DNA of 64,000 nt, taken from contig NZ_JAENHP010000024.1 of NCBI RefSeq assembly GCF_016834655.1, positions 1 to 64,000 on the forward strand, given 5' to 3'. The stretch is from Paractinoplanes ovalisporus (GTDB taxonomy: Bacteria > Actinomycetota > Actinomycetes > Mycobacteriales > Micromonosporaceae). Below the pieces are notes generated by a model, which ran no database searches, had not been told where the DNA came from, and saw nothing but the letters and a program-made list of their open reading frames with translations. Position numbers and translations under genes: made by a program. Positions 1-8,161 of this stretch are shown in pieces (positions within the stretch are counted from its first letter, which is position 1; each line of letters starts with the position of its first letter).

Positions 1-378
1 AGCGGTCCATCGATGCCACCCGGCCCGGCGACAACACCCCCGGATCATGCCAACGACAGGGGCGAAGAGTCATACCGGACCGGGCGACCGAGCCGTCCCC
101 AACGGGGACGATCAAAAAGGTAACGGGGGGGGTAGCGGCTCCTATCCAGAGACCCACCCTCCCAGGGGGACCCCCGCCACCTGCAATTTTACCTGTTTCA
201 GGGGCTGCGGGAGGTCCTCGGCGGCTCCCCTGTGGACAACCCGCTCCCTGTGGACGACGCCACGTTGATCGGACGGCTGTGCTAGGGGCGACTGCGCTGC
301 ACACGGCTGCCGCTCCGAGGCCGGCCGTTCCTCAGGGCAGCGCACTTCAACCCCGGCACGCTTTGGGCCGACCGCGTA
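1..378. other. Intergenic stretch, no gene recognised
   Basis: No reading frame here has a convincing start, codon pattern or recognisable product. The stretch lies downstream of the minus-strand M50B gene ending at 379. It contains a G-rich run near 125-135 and a pair of DnaA-box-like 9-mers at 231-257, listed separately. Its left limit is the window edge, so a gene could begin just outside. Confidence 0.5.
231..257. promoter_or_regulatory. Pair of DnaA-box-like 9-mers
   Basis: TGTGGACAA at 231-239 is the exact reverse complement of the actinobacterial DnaA-box consensus TTGTCCACA. TGTGGACGA at 249-257 differs at one position. Both have the same orientation, 18 bp start to start, in non-coding DNA. 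DnaA binding is inferred from consensus alone. Confidence 0.4.
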
Positions 379-1038
379 TCAGGCGTTGTGCTGTAACAAC
401 AGAACGCCGCCGTAGATCAGCGCGGCCATCGAGCCCAACCAGAACAGTGCGACGAAGAACGCGCTGGACAGACCGGTCGCCTTCTCCAGGTGACCGGTGT
501 CGGCCTCGCCACCCGCCTTCCAGTTGCCATACAGCTCGGGGATCTGCCGCGTGCCGCCCATGAGCAAGAACCAGATCCAGATGTACGTGAACACCAGCTG
601 GACGTCCTCGGTGGCGCGCATGGCGACGGCCCAGACGAGCAACCCGGTCAACGGCACCGCGATGAACCCGAAGAAGTTGCGGACCATCACCAGCAGCATC
701 GCCATCAGCACCAGGGTCATGAGCAGGATGGAGCGCGGGCTGATGCCGTGCACGAGCATCCACGCGCCGGCCAGTCCGAAGATCGACGGGCCGAGGTAAC
801 CGGCCAGACCCGCAGCGAGCGTCTGGAACACACCCAGCTTCTCCTGCCGGAAGGACGTCCCACCGGCGCCCTGCGGTTTGACGGTGATGCGTTTGACCAG
901 CAGACCGGTGAGCGAACCGAACATGGCGTGACCGCCCTCGTGGGCGATCGTGATGGCATGCGTCGTGATCTTCCACAGCGGGACGGCCGCGATGAACGCG
1001 ACGACCGCCGTCGTCCAGGCCAGCCCTGTCTCTTCCAT
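379..1038 (-). CDS. M50B-like membrane metallopeptidase (copy 1)
   Basis: A 219-residue polytopic membrane protein. The sequence HEGGH at about residues 34-38 is the HExxH zinc motif, inside a hydrophobic context typical of peptidase M50B-like proteins (Pfam PF13398 as I recall it). A second family motif, RNFFG, lies near residue 119, and four to five more hydrophobic segments follow. It is probably an integral membrane protease-like protein; substrate unknown. It is a tandem paralogue of the 243-residue gene at 1101-1832, on the same strand with a 62-bp gap. Canonical site-2 proteases also carry an Asp motif that I cannot place here, so catalysis is unproven. Confidence 0.8.
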   Translation of the reverse strand: MEETGLAWTTAVVAFIAAVPLWKITTHAITIAHEGGHAMFGSLTGLLVKRITVKPQGAGGTSFRQEKLGVFQTLAAGLAGYLGPSIFGLAGAWMLVHGISPRSILLMTLVLMAMLLVMVRNFFGFIAVPLTGLLVWAVAMRATEDVQLVFTYIWIWFLLMGGTRQIPELYGNWKAGGEADTGHLEKATGLSSAFFVALFWLGSMAALIYGGVLLLQHNA

Positions 1039-1100
1039 CTCCGGAAGCTAATTCGGCCGGCGTATCCGCCCTATCGACCGTTAAGAGGATCCGATCCGGA

Positions 1101-1832
1101 TCAGACCGTGGCCGGCAACCACTGGCCGGCCAGGAGGAACGCGCCGACCACCAGGGCCACCAGGTTGACGATCAGGAAGAAGCCGACCCAGAACAGCGCC
1201 GGTACGTGCGACATGCGCGCGAGTTGGTCGGCGTCGGAGTCGGGCATCCGGCCGCGGCGGCGCAGGGCCTGCAACTCGAACACCGGTCGCACGCCGCCGA
1301 AAAGCAGGAACCAGACTCCCACGTACGCGAAAGCCGCCTGCACCTCCGGAGACGCCCACCAGGACACGGCGAAGACGATCGCCCCCGTGACCACCAGCGA
1401 CAGGACGCCGAACAGATTCCGGATGTTGATCAGCATGAGCAGCAACAGCACGACGGCGAGCCAGAGCAGCAACGTGATCCGGTTGCCACCGAGCAGCCAC
1501 GCGCCGAGCACACCGACCAGCGACGGCGCGATGTAGCCGCCGAGCAGGGTGAGCATCATGCCCGGTCCGGTCGGCCGCCCCGACGACAGGGTCAGGCCGG
1601 ACGTGTCGAACTCCAGTCGGATCCCGCGCAGGCGACGCCCGGTGAGCAGGGCGAACAGCGCATGCCCGCCCTCGTGGGCGATCGTGACGGCGTTGCGGGC
1701 GATCCGCCAGACCGGCCGGAACGCCACCGCGAGCAGACCGGCCAGCGCCGTGAGCAGCACCAGCAGGCCGGGCGGGTCGGGTTGGGCACCGAGCAGCTTG
1801 TCCCAGAGGTCAGTCACACCTTCGATCGACAC
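1101..1832 (-). CDS. M50B-like membrane metallopeptidase (copy 2)
   Basis: A 243-residue polytopic membrane protein, paralogous to the gene at 379-1038. HEGGH lies near residues 54-58, and the shared block IRNLFG follows about 80 residues later, so both copies keep the same zinc-motif context and hydrophobic profile. It sits upstream of copy 1 on the same strand and is probably co-transcribed. It differs in a longer N-terminus and in the loop before the last membrane segment. Role unknown; the family is usually annotated only as an M50 family metallopeptidase. Confidence 0.8.
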   Translation of the reverse strand: MSIEGVTDLWDKLLGAQPDPPGLLVLLTALAGLLAVAFRPVWRIARNAVTIAHEGGHALFALLTGRRLRGIRLEFDTSGLTLSSGRPTGPGMMLTLLGGYIAPSLVGVLGAWLLGGNRITLLLWLAVVLLLLMLINIRNLFGVLSLVVTGAIVFAVSWWASPEVQAAFAYVGVWFLLFGGVRPVFELQALRRRGRMPDSDADQLARMSHVPALFWVGFFLIVNLVALVVGAFLLAGQWLPATV

Positions 1833-1906
1833 AGCGCGGAACTGTAGCCGATCCCGCTATGCGCTTCCTGTCACGCGCCCGCGCCAAGCGCCTTTCCCAC
1901 AAGACA

Positions 1907-2131
1907 TCACACCTATTCCCCCGTACGGCGTCAGGCCCGCTCCCACGCGGCGTCACACCGATTTCCCGTACGGCGTCAAGCGGCCTCATCCGCGGATTCG
2001 AGCTCTGCCACGCGCAGTTTCGCGCTACCTCACACGCCGCGCCACGCTCTTTGCAGTGCGGCTACACACCGATTTCCCGTACGCCGTCGCGCGCGCTCGC
2101 ATGCGGCGCCACACCACCTTCCGTACGAAAC
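1907..2131. repeat. Degenerate interspersed repeat, four copies
   Basis: Four related blocks carry the core CACACC-N4/5-CCCGTACGGCGTC: about 1907-1934, 1953-1980, 2062-2091 and a decayed copy at 2107-2131. Starts are 46, 109 and 45 bp apart, suggesting a roughly 45-bp unit with one unit lost or decayed between copies 2 and 3. They occupy nearly all of the 307-bp gap 1833-2139. No gene is supported in this gap. Confidence 0.6.
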
Positions 2132-2139
2132 ATGGCTGA

Positions 2140-2352
2140 TCAGGCGCGACGGCGGGCGGGAGCTTCGGCTGGTTCGGAACGCCGGGAGAGTGAGCGGGCG
2201 GCGACCACGCCGCCGGCCAGCACCGCCACCGTGGCGAGAATGGTGAGCATGACCAGCACACCCGCGGCCGCGGTGAGGATGGCGAGGTCGGCTAACGCGA
2301 CCAGCATCCAGAGGGCCAGCGTGGGTTTCCTGCCGTGGCGTCGGCAGTTCAT
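2140..2352 (-). CDS. Small membrane protein, unknown function
   Basis: A 70-residue protein with a charged N-terminus (MNCRRHGRK), two adjacent hydrophobic segments at about residues 11-32 and 33-52, and a basic, hydrophilic tail. The ATG at 2352 has a strong ribosome binding site, GGAGGTG about five bases upstream on the minus strand, which is the main reason to accept so short a gene. No family is recognised. It follows the large kinase gene on the same strand, but a hairpin at 2373-2400 lies between them, so it is probably transcribed separately. Confidence 0.6.
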   Translation of the reverse strand: MNCRRHGRKPTLALWMLVALADLAILTAAAGVLVMLTILATVAVLAGGVVAARSLSRRSEPAEAPARRRA

Positions 2353-2372
2353 GTCGCACCTCCGTCCGTGAT

Positions 2373-2400
2373 ACCGGATGAACTACCCATTCATCCCGGT
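2373..2400 (-). terminator. Hairpin downstream of the large kinase gene
   Basis: ACCGGATGAA (2373-2382) pairs with TTCATCCCGGT (2390-2400) with a one-base bulge and a seven-base loop. It lies 16 bp past the stop of the minus-strand kinase gene. No U-tract follows, as is common in high-GC actinobacteria. Confidence 0.45.
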
Positions 2401-2415
2401 TATCACTCGCGAGGG

Positions 2416-5400
2416 TTACTTCTTGGGCTGAAATCCCTGGTAAAGCAGCTTCAAATCGGACTGGGAGGCCTCCCAGTCGTCGGGCGACACGTACCAGGAG
2501 ATGGAGTATGCCTGGCTGCCGCTGACGATGATGTTCCGCTTCACCGCGCGCTGTTTGTTGCCGGTCGAGGTGGTGTAGTAGAACTCCCAGTCGACGGACT
2601 GCTTGAAGTAGTTCGGCACCACGTCCATGCGGACCTTGCGGTAATCCCGGTAGGCCGACCCGGCCCGGCTGCGCTCCTGCTCCTTGTAGTCCTCGAGCGC
2701 ATCCGGCTTCGGGCTGTCGGTCTGGTCGATCAACAGGTAGCGGTTGTTCCAGCGAACCTGCGTCTCGCTGCCGGAACGCGAGATGCGGGCGCTCTTGGGC
2801 AGCGGGATCTTGAAGCCGGTCGGGTCCGAGTGGATCTCCCACGTGCTGGGCAGACTGAGCGCGGGCGAGGTGGTCGGCGCGGCCGACGAGGGCGCAGGCT
2901 TCGAGGTGGCCGCGGCCGAGGCCGGCGCGGAGTTGCCGCCGCCGGTGCTCGGCACCACCGCGGGCGGCTGCGACTGGTTGCTGCCGTCACCGTCGTCGCC
3001 GAAGCCGCGACCGATCACCACGACGAGCAGCACGATGACCAGCAGCACGATGCCGCCACCGATCGCGGCCTGGAGGTAGGTGAGCCGGGTGCCGAAGACG
3101 GTGACGCCGGGAGTCTGATCGACGGGCATGGGCGCCCAGGCCGGACGGCTCGGCCGGTTGAAGGCGGGAGGCGGCGTCAGGTGGTGGTCGCCCGCGTCCT
3201 CCGGGTCGTCGTCCTCCGGGGCCGGTCGCTTCACCGGCTCGGCGATCTTGGTGGTCTTGTCGGCCAGGGCGGCCGCCGCCAGGGTCGTGGTCGCCTCGAC
3301 CTCGTCCTGCTTCGGCGCCGCTTCCTCGGCCTTCTCCGCCGCTGCCGGCTTTGTCGCCGTTGCCTTGGCCGCCGGCTCGGAAATCTTGGTCGTCTTGTCG
3401 GCCAGAGCAGCCGCCGCCAGAGTCGTGGTCGCCTCGACCTCGTCCTGCTTCGGCGCCGGCTCCTCGACCTTCTCCGCCGCGGCCGGCTCGGGCTTCTTCT
3501 CGGGCTCAGCCTTCTTCGCGGGAGCGGCGGGCGCCTGGTCGGCCTCGATCCGGGACGCCTCGGCGTTCGTCCCCTCGGTCGCCTTGCCCTCGGTCGCCTT
3601 GCCGTCTGCGGCCTCTGCCTCGATCGGCTCGGCCCCGGCGGCGCTACTCGCGGCTGGTCCCGATCCGGCGACGTTCCCGGCCGCGGCCGACCCGGCGGCC
3701 AGAACGCCGCTCGCGGCGGACTTCTCCGCCCCGGGCTTCCCGGGCTCGTCGTCGGCGGTCTTCGGCGGTGCCGTGTTGGTCAGCTTCGTCTTGGCCGGGG
3801 TCATCTTCTTGGCAGGTGCTGACTTCGCGGGAGTGTTCTTGGCCGGGCTCACGACCTGGGTCGCGTCCTGGGCTCCCTTTTGCCGGGCGGGCGCCTCGGG
3901 GCTGGTCTTCGGCTCGCTCGCGGCCTTGTCTCCGGCCGCCGTCCCGCTTCCGGACGCAGTCTTGCTGTCGGGCGCAATCTCGCTGTCGGCCCCGGTCGCG
4001 GTGTCGCTTCCGGTCGTCCCGCTCCGGGTCTCGGCCTTGCTCTCCGGCGCCGTCGTCGACTTGTCGTCCGCCGTCTCGCTGCTGGGCGTCGTCTCGTCCG
4101 CCGTCTTGCCGCCGGGCGTCGTCTCGCCCGCCGTCTTGCCGCCGGGCGCCGTCTCGCCCGGCGCCGTCTCGCCGGCCGGCTTGGCCGAGGGCGGGGCCGC
4201 GATCCTGGTCGTACGGTCGACCGGCTCCGAGATCTTGGTGGTCGGGTCGACCGGCGCGGAGATCTTCGTGGTCTGGTCGGTCTCGGCAGGCGCGGCCTTG
4301 GCTGGGGCCTGCTTCTCCGGGCGCTTCGCCGGGAACGCGATCCTGGTCGTGGGCTCGGCCTTGTCCGGGCTCGGCATTTTCGGCTTGGCGGGCGTCTCCG
4401 GCTTCAGGTCGGGGAGCGGGATCAACGCCGTGGCCTCGGCCAGCGACCTCTCGTGCTCGGGAGCGGCCTTCTTGCGACGGTTCGCGGCGACGTCGGCCGC
4501 CGTGAAGCCCGCCTGCGTCCCTCGGGCCGTACGGGAAAGGCCGCCTGATCGCGCCGGATCGGGCGACGCCGGCGGGCCGACAACCGTGGTTCGATCGTCT
4601 GGAACCGGAGGGCCGTCGACGCGCGTGGCGTCCACCTTGGGCCCGTCGACGCGGGTGGCGTCCATGCGCGGGTCGACCTTGGGAGCGTCGACCCGGGTCG
4701 CGTCCATGCGCGGATCGACCTTGGGCGTGTCGACCCGGGTGGGCGTCTCGGCGGCGGGACGGTTGCGGGCGGGCGGTTCGGTGGCCGGGCGACGCCGGGC
4801 CGGCTGCTCGGTCGGGCGGCTGACCGGGGCCTTGCCCGGCGCGAAGATCGGCGGACGGCCCTCGCCGGCACCGGGACGCCCCGGGGTGACCGGCGGACCG
4901 GCCGGACTGCTGGGCCGGGCCACCGGAGGACGGGGACCGGGCACAACCGGCGTCGAAGCGGTGCCACTGGTCAGCGCGCCCCGGTCGCGGCCCACACCCG
5001 GGCGGCGCATGGTCGGGCTCATCGGGAAGCTCAGCTTGGACCGGCGGCCGGCCGCGCGCAGCAGCAGGCGCTCGGCCTCCTCGGCGTTGATCCGGTGCGT
5101 CGGGTCCTTGCGCAGAAGACCGTTGAGCACGGGCTTGAGCGGGCCGGCGTTGCGCGCGGGCGGCGGGTTCTCGGTGGCCAGGGCGGCCAGCGTGGCGATC
5201 GCGGAGGGGCGCGCGAACGGCGAGGCACCCTCGACGGCGGCGTAGAGCGTGGCGCCCAGGGACCAGAGGTCGGCGGCGGGTCCGGCCGAGCCGTCACGGG
5301 CGCGCTCCGGCGCGATGTAGGCCGGGGAGCCGAGCACCAGGCCCGTACGCGTGACGTTGGGGTCGCCCGGCACGGTGGCCAGGCCGAAGTCGGTGAGCAC

Positions 5401-5865
5401 GACCCGCCCGTCGGCGCCGATCAGCACGTTGCCCGGTTTGACGTCGCGGTGCACGACTCCGGCCCGGTGGGCGGCGCGCAGCGCGTTGAGCACGCCCAGG
5501 CCGATCTCGGCCGTACGGACCGCGCTGAAGGGGCCGTCGGCGGCGAGCGTGTCCTGCAGCGAGCGGGACGGCACGTACTCCATGACGATCCACGGGTCGG
5601 CGTCCGTGCGCAGCACGTCGAAGACGCGGACCACGTTGATGTTGTTGAGCCGGGCGATCGCGCGGGCCTCACGCAGCGAACGCTCGCGCATCTCCTGCCG
5701 CTCGCCCGGGGTCAGGCCAGGCGGAGGCACCAGCTCCTTGATGGCGACCTCACGGTGCAGGACGACATCGGTCGCCCGCCAGACGCGACCCATCCCGCCC
5801 TGACCGAGCGGCGCGACAAGCCGGTAACGGTCAGCGACTACGAGCGGGGGAGAGGAAGACATCAC
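2416..5865 (-). CDS. PknB-like transmembrane Ser/Thr protein kinase with very long repeat-rich linker
   Basis: A 1149-residue kinase. The N-terminal catalytic domain (about 14-275) has the glycine loop GQGGMG (21-26), Lys43, HRDVKPGN (139-146), DFG (159-161) and APE (185-187). Residues 280-925 form a Pro/Ala/Thr-rich, low-complexity cytoplasmic linker, followed by one transmembrane helix (about 930-952) and an extracytoplasmic domain of some 150 residues (about 1000-1149). The linker carries six TTKI or TTRI motifs (507-508, 532, 542, 552, 825, 871) and a 46-residue tandem duplication (794-885). Typical PknB-type kinases are 550-700 residues, so the linker is the unusual part. The C-terminal domain resembles in layout that of the second kinase at 28974. 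Ligand unknown. Confidence 0.93.
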   Translation of the reverse strand: MMSSSPPLVVADRYRLVAPLGQGGMGRVWRATDVVLHREVAIKELVPPPGLTPGERQEMRERSLREARAIARLNNINVVRVFDVLRTDADPWIVMEYVPSRSLQDTLAADGPFSAVRTAEIGLGVLNALRAAHRAGVVHRDVKPGNVLIGADGRVVLTDFGLATVPGDPNVTRTGLVLGSPAYIAPERARDGSAGPAADLWSLGATLYAAVEGASPFARPSAIATLAALATENPPPARNAGPLKPVLNGLLRKDPTHRINAEEAERLLLRAAGRRSKLSFPMSPTMRRPGVGRDRGALTSGTASTPVVPGPRPPVARPSSPAGPPVTPGRPGAGEGRPPIFAPGKAPVSRPTEQPARRRPATEPPARNRPAAETPTRVDTPKVDPRMDATRVDAPKVDPRMDATRVDGPKVDATRVDGPPVPDDRTTVVGPPASPDPARSGGLSRTARGTQAGFTAADVAANRRKKAAPEHERSLAEATALIPLPDLKPETPAKPKMPSPDKAEPTTRIAFPAKRPEKQAPAKAAPAETDQTTKISAPVDPTTKISEPVDRTTRIAAPPSAKPAGETAPGETAPGGKTAGETTPGGKTADETTPSSETADDKSTTAPESKAETRSGTTGSDTATGADSEIAPDSKTASGSGTAAGDKAASEPKTSPEAPARQKGAQDATQVVSPAKNTPAKSAPAKKMTPAKTKLTNTAPPKTADDEPGKPGAEKSAASGVLAAGSAAAGNVAGSGPAASSAAGAEPIEAEAADGKATEGKATEGTNAEASRIEADQAPAAPAKKAEPEKKPEPAAAEKVEEPAPKQDEVEATTTLAAAALADKTTKISEPAAKATATKPAAAEKAEEAAPKQDEVEATTTLAAAALADKTTKIAEPVKRPAPEDDDPEDAGDHHLTPPPAFNRPSRPAWAPMPVDQTPGVTVFGTRLTYLQAAIGGGIVLLVIVLLVVVIGRGFGDDGDGSNQSQPPAVVPSTGGGNSAPASAAATSKPAPSSAAPTTSPALSLPSTWEIHSDPTGFKIPLPKSARISRSGSETQVRWNNRYLLIDQTDSPKPDALEDYKEQERSRAGSAYRDYRKVRMDVVPNYFKQSVDWEFYYTTSTGNKQRAVKRNIIVSGSQAYSISWYVSPDDWEASQSDLKLLYQGFQPKK
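3208..3483 (-). repeat. 138-bp in-frame tandem duplication in the kinase linker
   Basis: Positions 3346-3483 and 3208-3345 encode two near-identical 46-residue units, each containing AAAEK, APKQDEVEATTTLAAAALADKTT and then KI(S/A)EP. The offset is exactly 138 bp, so the reading frame is kept. Confidence 0.85.
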
Positions 5866-5963
5866 GGAGAAAATACCCGGTCATGTCGAGCGACAGCGAA
5901 TCGATCAGCCGAGTGTGGGATGCGTGTCACCGGATCTCCCCCACAACGTCGTACGCTCGGTCA

Positions 5964-6161
5964 ATGGATACGGAACCGCTGGTCAGCGTCGTGCGCGGCG
6001 AACCGACCGCCGAAGAGCTGGCCGCGCTGGTCACAGTCCTGGTCGCCGCATCCAGCAGAGTGGATGACCAGTCCCCCGAGCCGGCACCCTCGGCGTGGGC
6101 CCGCTCCGCACGCCCGTCGATGGCTCCGTCATCCTGGCGGGCGTCGGCTCTACCTCGCTAG
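5964..6161 (+). CDS. accE: Acyl-CoA carboxylase epsilon subunit
   Basis: A 65-residue protein with both family hallmarks: the N-terminal block PLVSVVRGEPTAEELAALVTVL and the C-terminal WRASALPR. Epsilon subunits are small accessory proteins that stabilise actinobacterial acyl-CoA carboxylase alpha-beta complexes. The ATG at 5964 is chosen because the family block starts four residues later; an upstream in-frame start at 5883 would add 27 unrelated residues. No good ribosome binding site precedes it, so it may be leaderless. The usual neighbour, the beta subunit gene, is absent: the adjacent gene is the divergent kinase. maf and the alpha subunit lie downstream at 9488 and 12574. Confidence 0.85.
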   Translation: MDTEPLVSVVRGEPTAEELAALVTVLVAASSRVDDQSPEPAPSAWARSARPSMAPSSWRASALPR

Positions 6162-6326
6162 ATCATCCTCCATCACTGTCCACAGGGTCCCCCGTGCTGG
6201 CAGTGACCGACTACTCTCACAGACGCTTCGCGTACTTGTGTTGGGTTTTCGGAAGTTGGCTTGACGGTCGCTGAGACAACAAGGCGACCGGCCTGGCCGG
6301 CGGTTGTTTGGTCGGGGGAGACGCAG

Positions 6327-6782
6327 ATGATTCCTGAGGAGGACCGCGGTCCCGCATGGCTGCGTGACTACGGAACAACAGACTTCGGCGCGATCGAGGC
6401 CGACATCCAGGCCATGGAACAGTTCGCAGCCAAGCTGGCCGCCAACGTGAAAGACAGCTACGCCCCTCACATGGCCAGCGTCTCCGAGTCGATGGGGGCG
6501 CCGCTGCCCAGCCCGCCCGCCGGGTTCGTCGAGCTCACGTCCTTCCTGACGGCGCACAACCAGGCGCAGGATGTCACCCACCAGAACGTCTACAACTACG
6601 CGAACGGCACTCAGGGTTTCGCCACCGCGGCCACCGAGGTCAGCAAGCAATACAGCGGTTCCGACGCGTTCTCGCACGCCCGGGTGGCCGACGTGAACCG
6701 GGCCATGGACAGCGTGGGCATCCCCGGGCCGACCGACAGCTATCCCTCGACCTCCACCTCGACCGGCGAGGGAGACGTCTGA
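6327..6782 (+). CDS. WXG100/PE-like helical protein, candidate type VII secretion substrate
   Basis: A 151-residue protein, mostly helical from about 20 to 110, with no signal peptide or membrane helix. After the helical part comes YSGSD (109-113), a YxxxD motif like the C-terminal secretion signal of type VII substrates. A Ser/Thr-rich tail ends the protein. The ATG at 6327 has GGGGGA seven bases upstream. Its stop overlaps the start of the next gene (TGATG), implying translational coupling with the PPE-like protein, as in PE/PPE pairs. Exact family not recognised; the secretion role is inferred from motif and from the mycosin gene two positions downstream. Confidence 0.7.
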   Translation: MIPEEDRGPAWLRDYGTTDFGAIEADIQAMEQFAAKLAANVKDSYAPHMASVSESMGAPLPSPPAGFVELTSFLTAHNQAQDVTHQNVYNYANGTQGFATAATEVSKQYSGSDAFSHARVADVNRAMDSVGIPGPTDSYPSTSTSTGEGDV

Positions 6783-8161
6783 TGCTGGCAGCAAGCGGCG
6801 GCGGCGGAGCCGGCGGCACGCCCTGGGGCCTGATGACCGTCCAGGCGATGCAGCAGTACATCCAGAACCCCGACACCGACAAGCACTACGAGCTGCTGAC
6901 GGGTTGGCAGCGTTCCGCCGACCTGATCAACGAGCACCGCTGGCAGGTGACGAACTACCGCGACAACTTGGCCGCGGTATGGCCGCCGGAGACGAACAAG
7001 GCGTCCGAGGCATACATCAACCGCCTCAACGAGCTGATCGACAACCTCGACGACACGTACGAGGCCACGATCGCCAACCACGACGCCTTCGCCCGCGCGA
7101 CACTCTCCATCAGCCTCGCCCAGAAGGACATGGACGAGATCGCCCGGGAGTACCTGGCCAACGAACAGGCGCTGACCACGTTCACCGCCCAGCAGCAGAA
7201 CGCAAGCGGCCAGCCCACACCCAGCCCAAGCCCCAGCGGCGAGCAGCCCCCGGTGGCTCCGGGCCGCCAGGAGGAGCTGCACCAGAGGGCCGTAACCCTC
7301 CTGAGCGGCGTAAGCGCAGACCTGGCTCAGGCCCAGCTCAGCGTCCGCACCCCGACTCCCTACAGGCCGGGCCGCATCATCGGCGACGAAACAACGCTGA
7401 ACGACGGAGGCAGCTACACAGCGCCCCCGATTCCGCCGATTACACCTATTACGGGAGATTCGGGCACGAGCTCGTCGTCTTCAACCAGGCCGACGACCGT
7501 ATTTCCGACATCAAACACTCCCACTCCGCCAGCGCCGCAACCGACCGTTACGCCTCAGCCTGGGCTCGTATTGGGCGGCACATCACCAACGCCGGTCACC
7601 GGCCTACCTCCAACTGCGACGCCCTTCCCGTCCACACTTCCGACCGGGGCGCCTGGGCCGATTACCAGTCCCGGCTTACTCCCTCCGGGCGTAAACGGCT
7701 TCCTTCCGGGCGGTTCTGGCGCGATACCGCCGAATGCCAACAATGTTTCACGCGGCGTTCCTGCACCTCGGGAGTCGATGGTCCGACCTGGAATGTCGCC
7801 TGCCGCTCCCGGCCTCCACGCAATGCCGCCTGGAGGCATGATCGGTGCCCCCGGGGTCGGGATCGGGCAGCCTGCGACGGCGCGACCGGGTGGAGCGCGC
7901 GTAAACCCAGTCGGTGGTGTCATCGGAGGAACTAGCCCCCATGCCGGACTCGGCGGGCGAGGCGTTCCGACGGGGGAGCGCGCGGGGCAGCAAAGCGCCT
8001 ACGGTCAGCCACTCGGGCGCTCGACAAACCGAAGCGATCGAGACGACAGCAAGCATTGGGATCCAGACAATCCATGGCAGACCGAAGAGGGCGTTGCCCC
8101 CATCGTTCTACCAGCCCGCGAGCAGCGAGTTGATCCAGGACCAGCGATCGGCCTAAGTTGA
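6782..8161 (+). CDS. PPE/WXG-like protein with proline-rich tail
   Basis: A 459-residue protein. The N-terminal part (about 35-135) is a helical hairpin with WPP at 67-69 where WXG proteins turn, followed by YLANE (124-128), a YxxxE secretion-type motif. A Pro/Gly/Thr-rich segment (about 190-430) resembles the extended tails of secreted type VII partners, and the end carries DPDNPWQTEEGVAP, which recalls tails of Micromonosporaceae homologues. The ATG overlaps the upstream stop, and its own stop overlaps the TTG of the mycosin gene, so the three genes form a coupled unit. Base composition falls from about 7400 onwards. Function is inferred. Confidence 0.7.
   Translation: MLAASGGGGAGGTPWGLMTVQAMQQYIQNPDTDKHYELLTGWQRSADLINEHRWQVTNYRDNLAAVWPPETNKASEAYINRLNELIDNLDDTYEATIANHDAFARATLSISLAQKDMDEIAREYLANEQALTTFTAQQQNASGQPTPSPSPSGEQPPVAPGRQEELHQRAVTLLSGVSADLAQAQLSVRTPTPYRPGRIIGDETTLNDGGSYTAPPIPPITPITGDSGTSSSSSTRPTTVFPTSNTPTPPAPQPTVTPQPGLVLGGTSPTPVTGLPPTATPFPSTLPTGAPGPITSPGLLPPGVNGFLPGGSGAIPPNANNVSRGVPAPRESMVRPGMSPAAPGLHAMPPGGMIGAPGVGIGQPATARPGGARVNPVGGVIGGTSPHAGLGGRGVPTGERAGQQSAYGQPLGRSTNRSDRDDSKHWDPDNPWQTEEGVAPIVLPAREQRVDPGPAIGLS

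Noticed and set aside
3128-5245. Long plus-strand open frame antisense to the large kinase
   Set aside because: It mirrors the high-GC kinase gene, has biased Ala/Val/Ser composition and no family; the minus strand encodes a clear kinase.
5883-5963. Longer start for accE adding 27 residues
   Set aside because: The added residues do not resemble the family, which begins near PLVSVVRG.
6176-6184. Single CTGTCCACA near accE as a DnaA site
   Set aside because: A lone degenerate box is expected by chance; no second box nearby. The same applies to 28843-28851.
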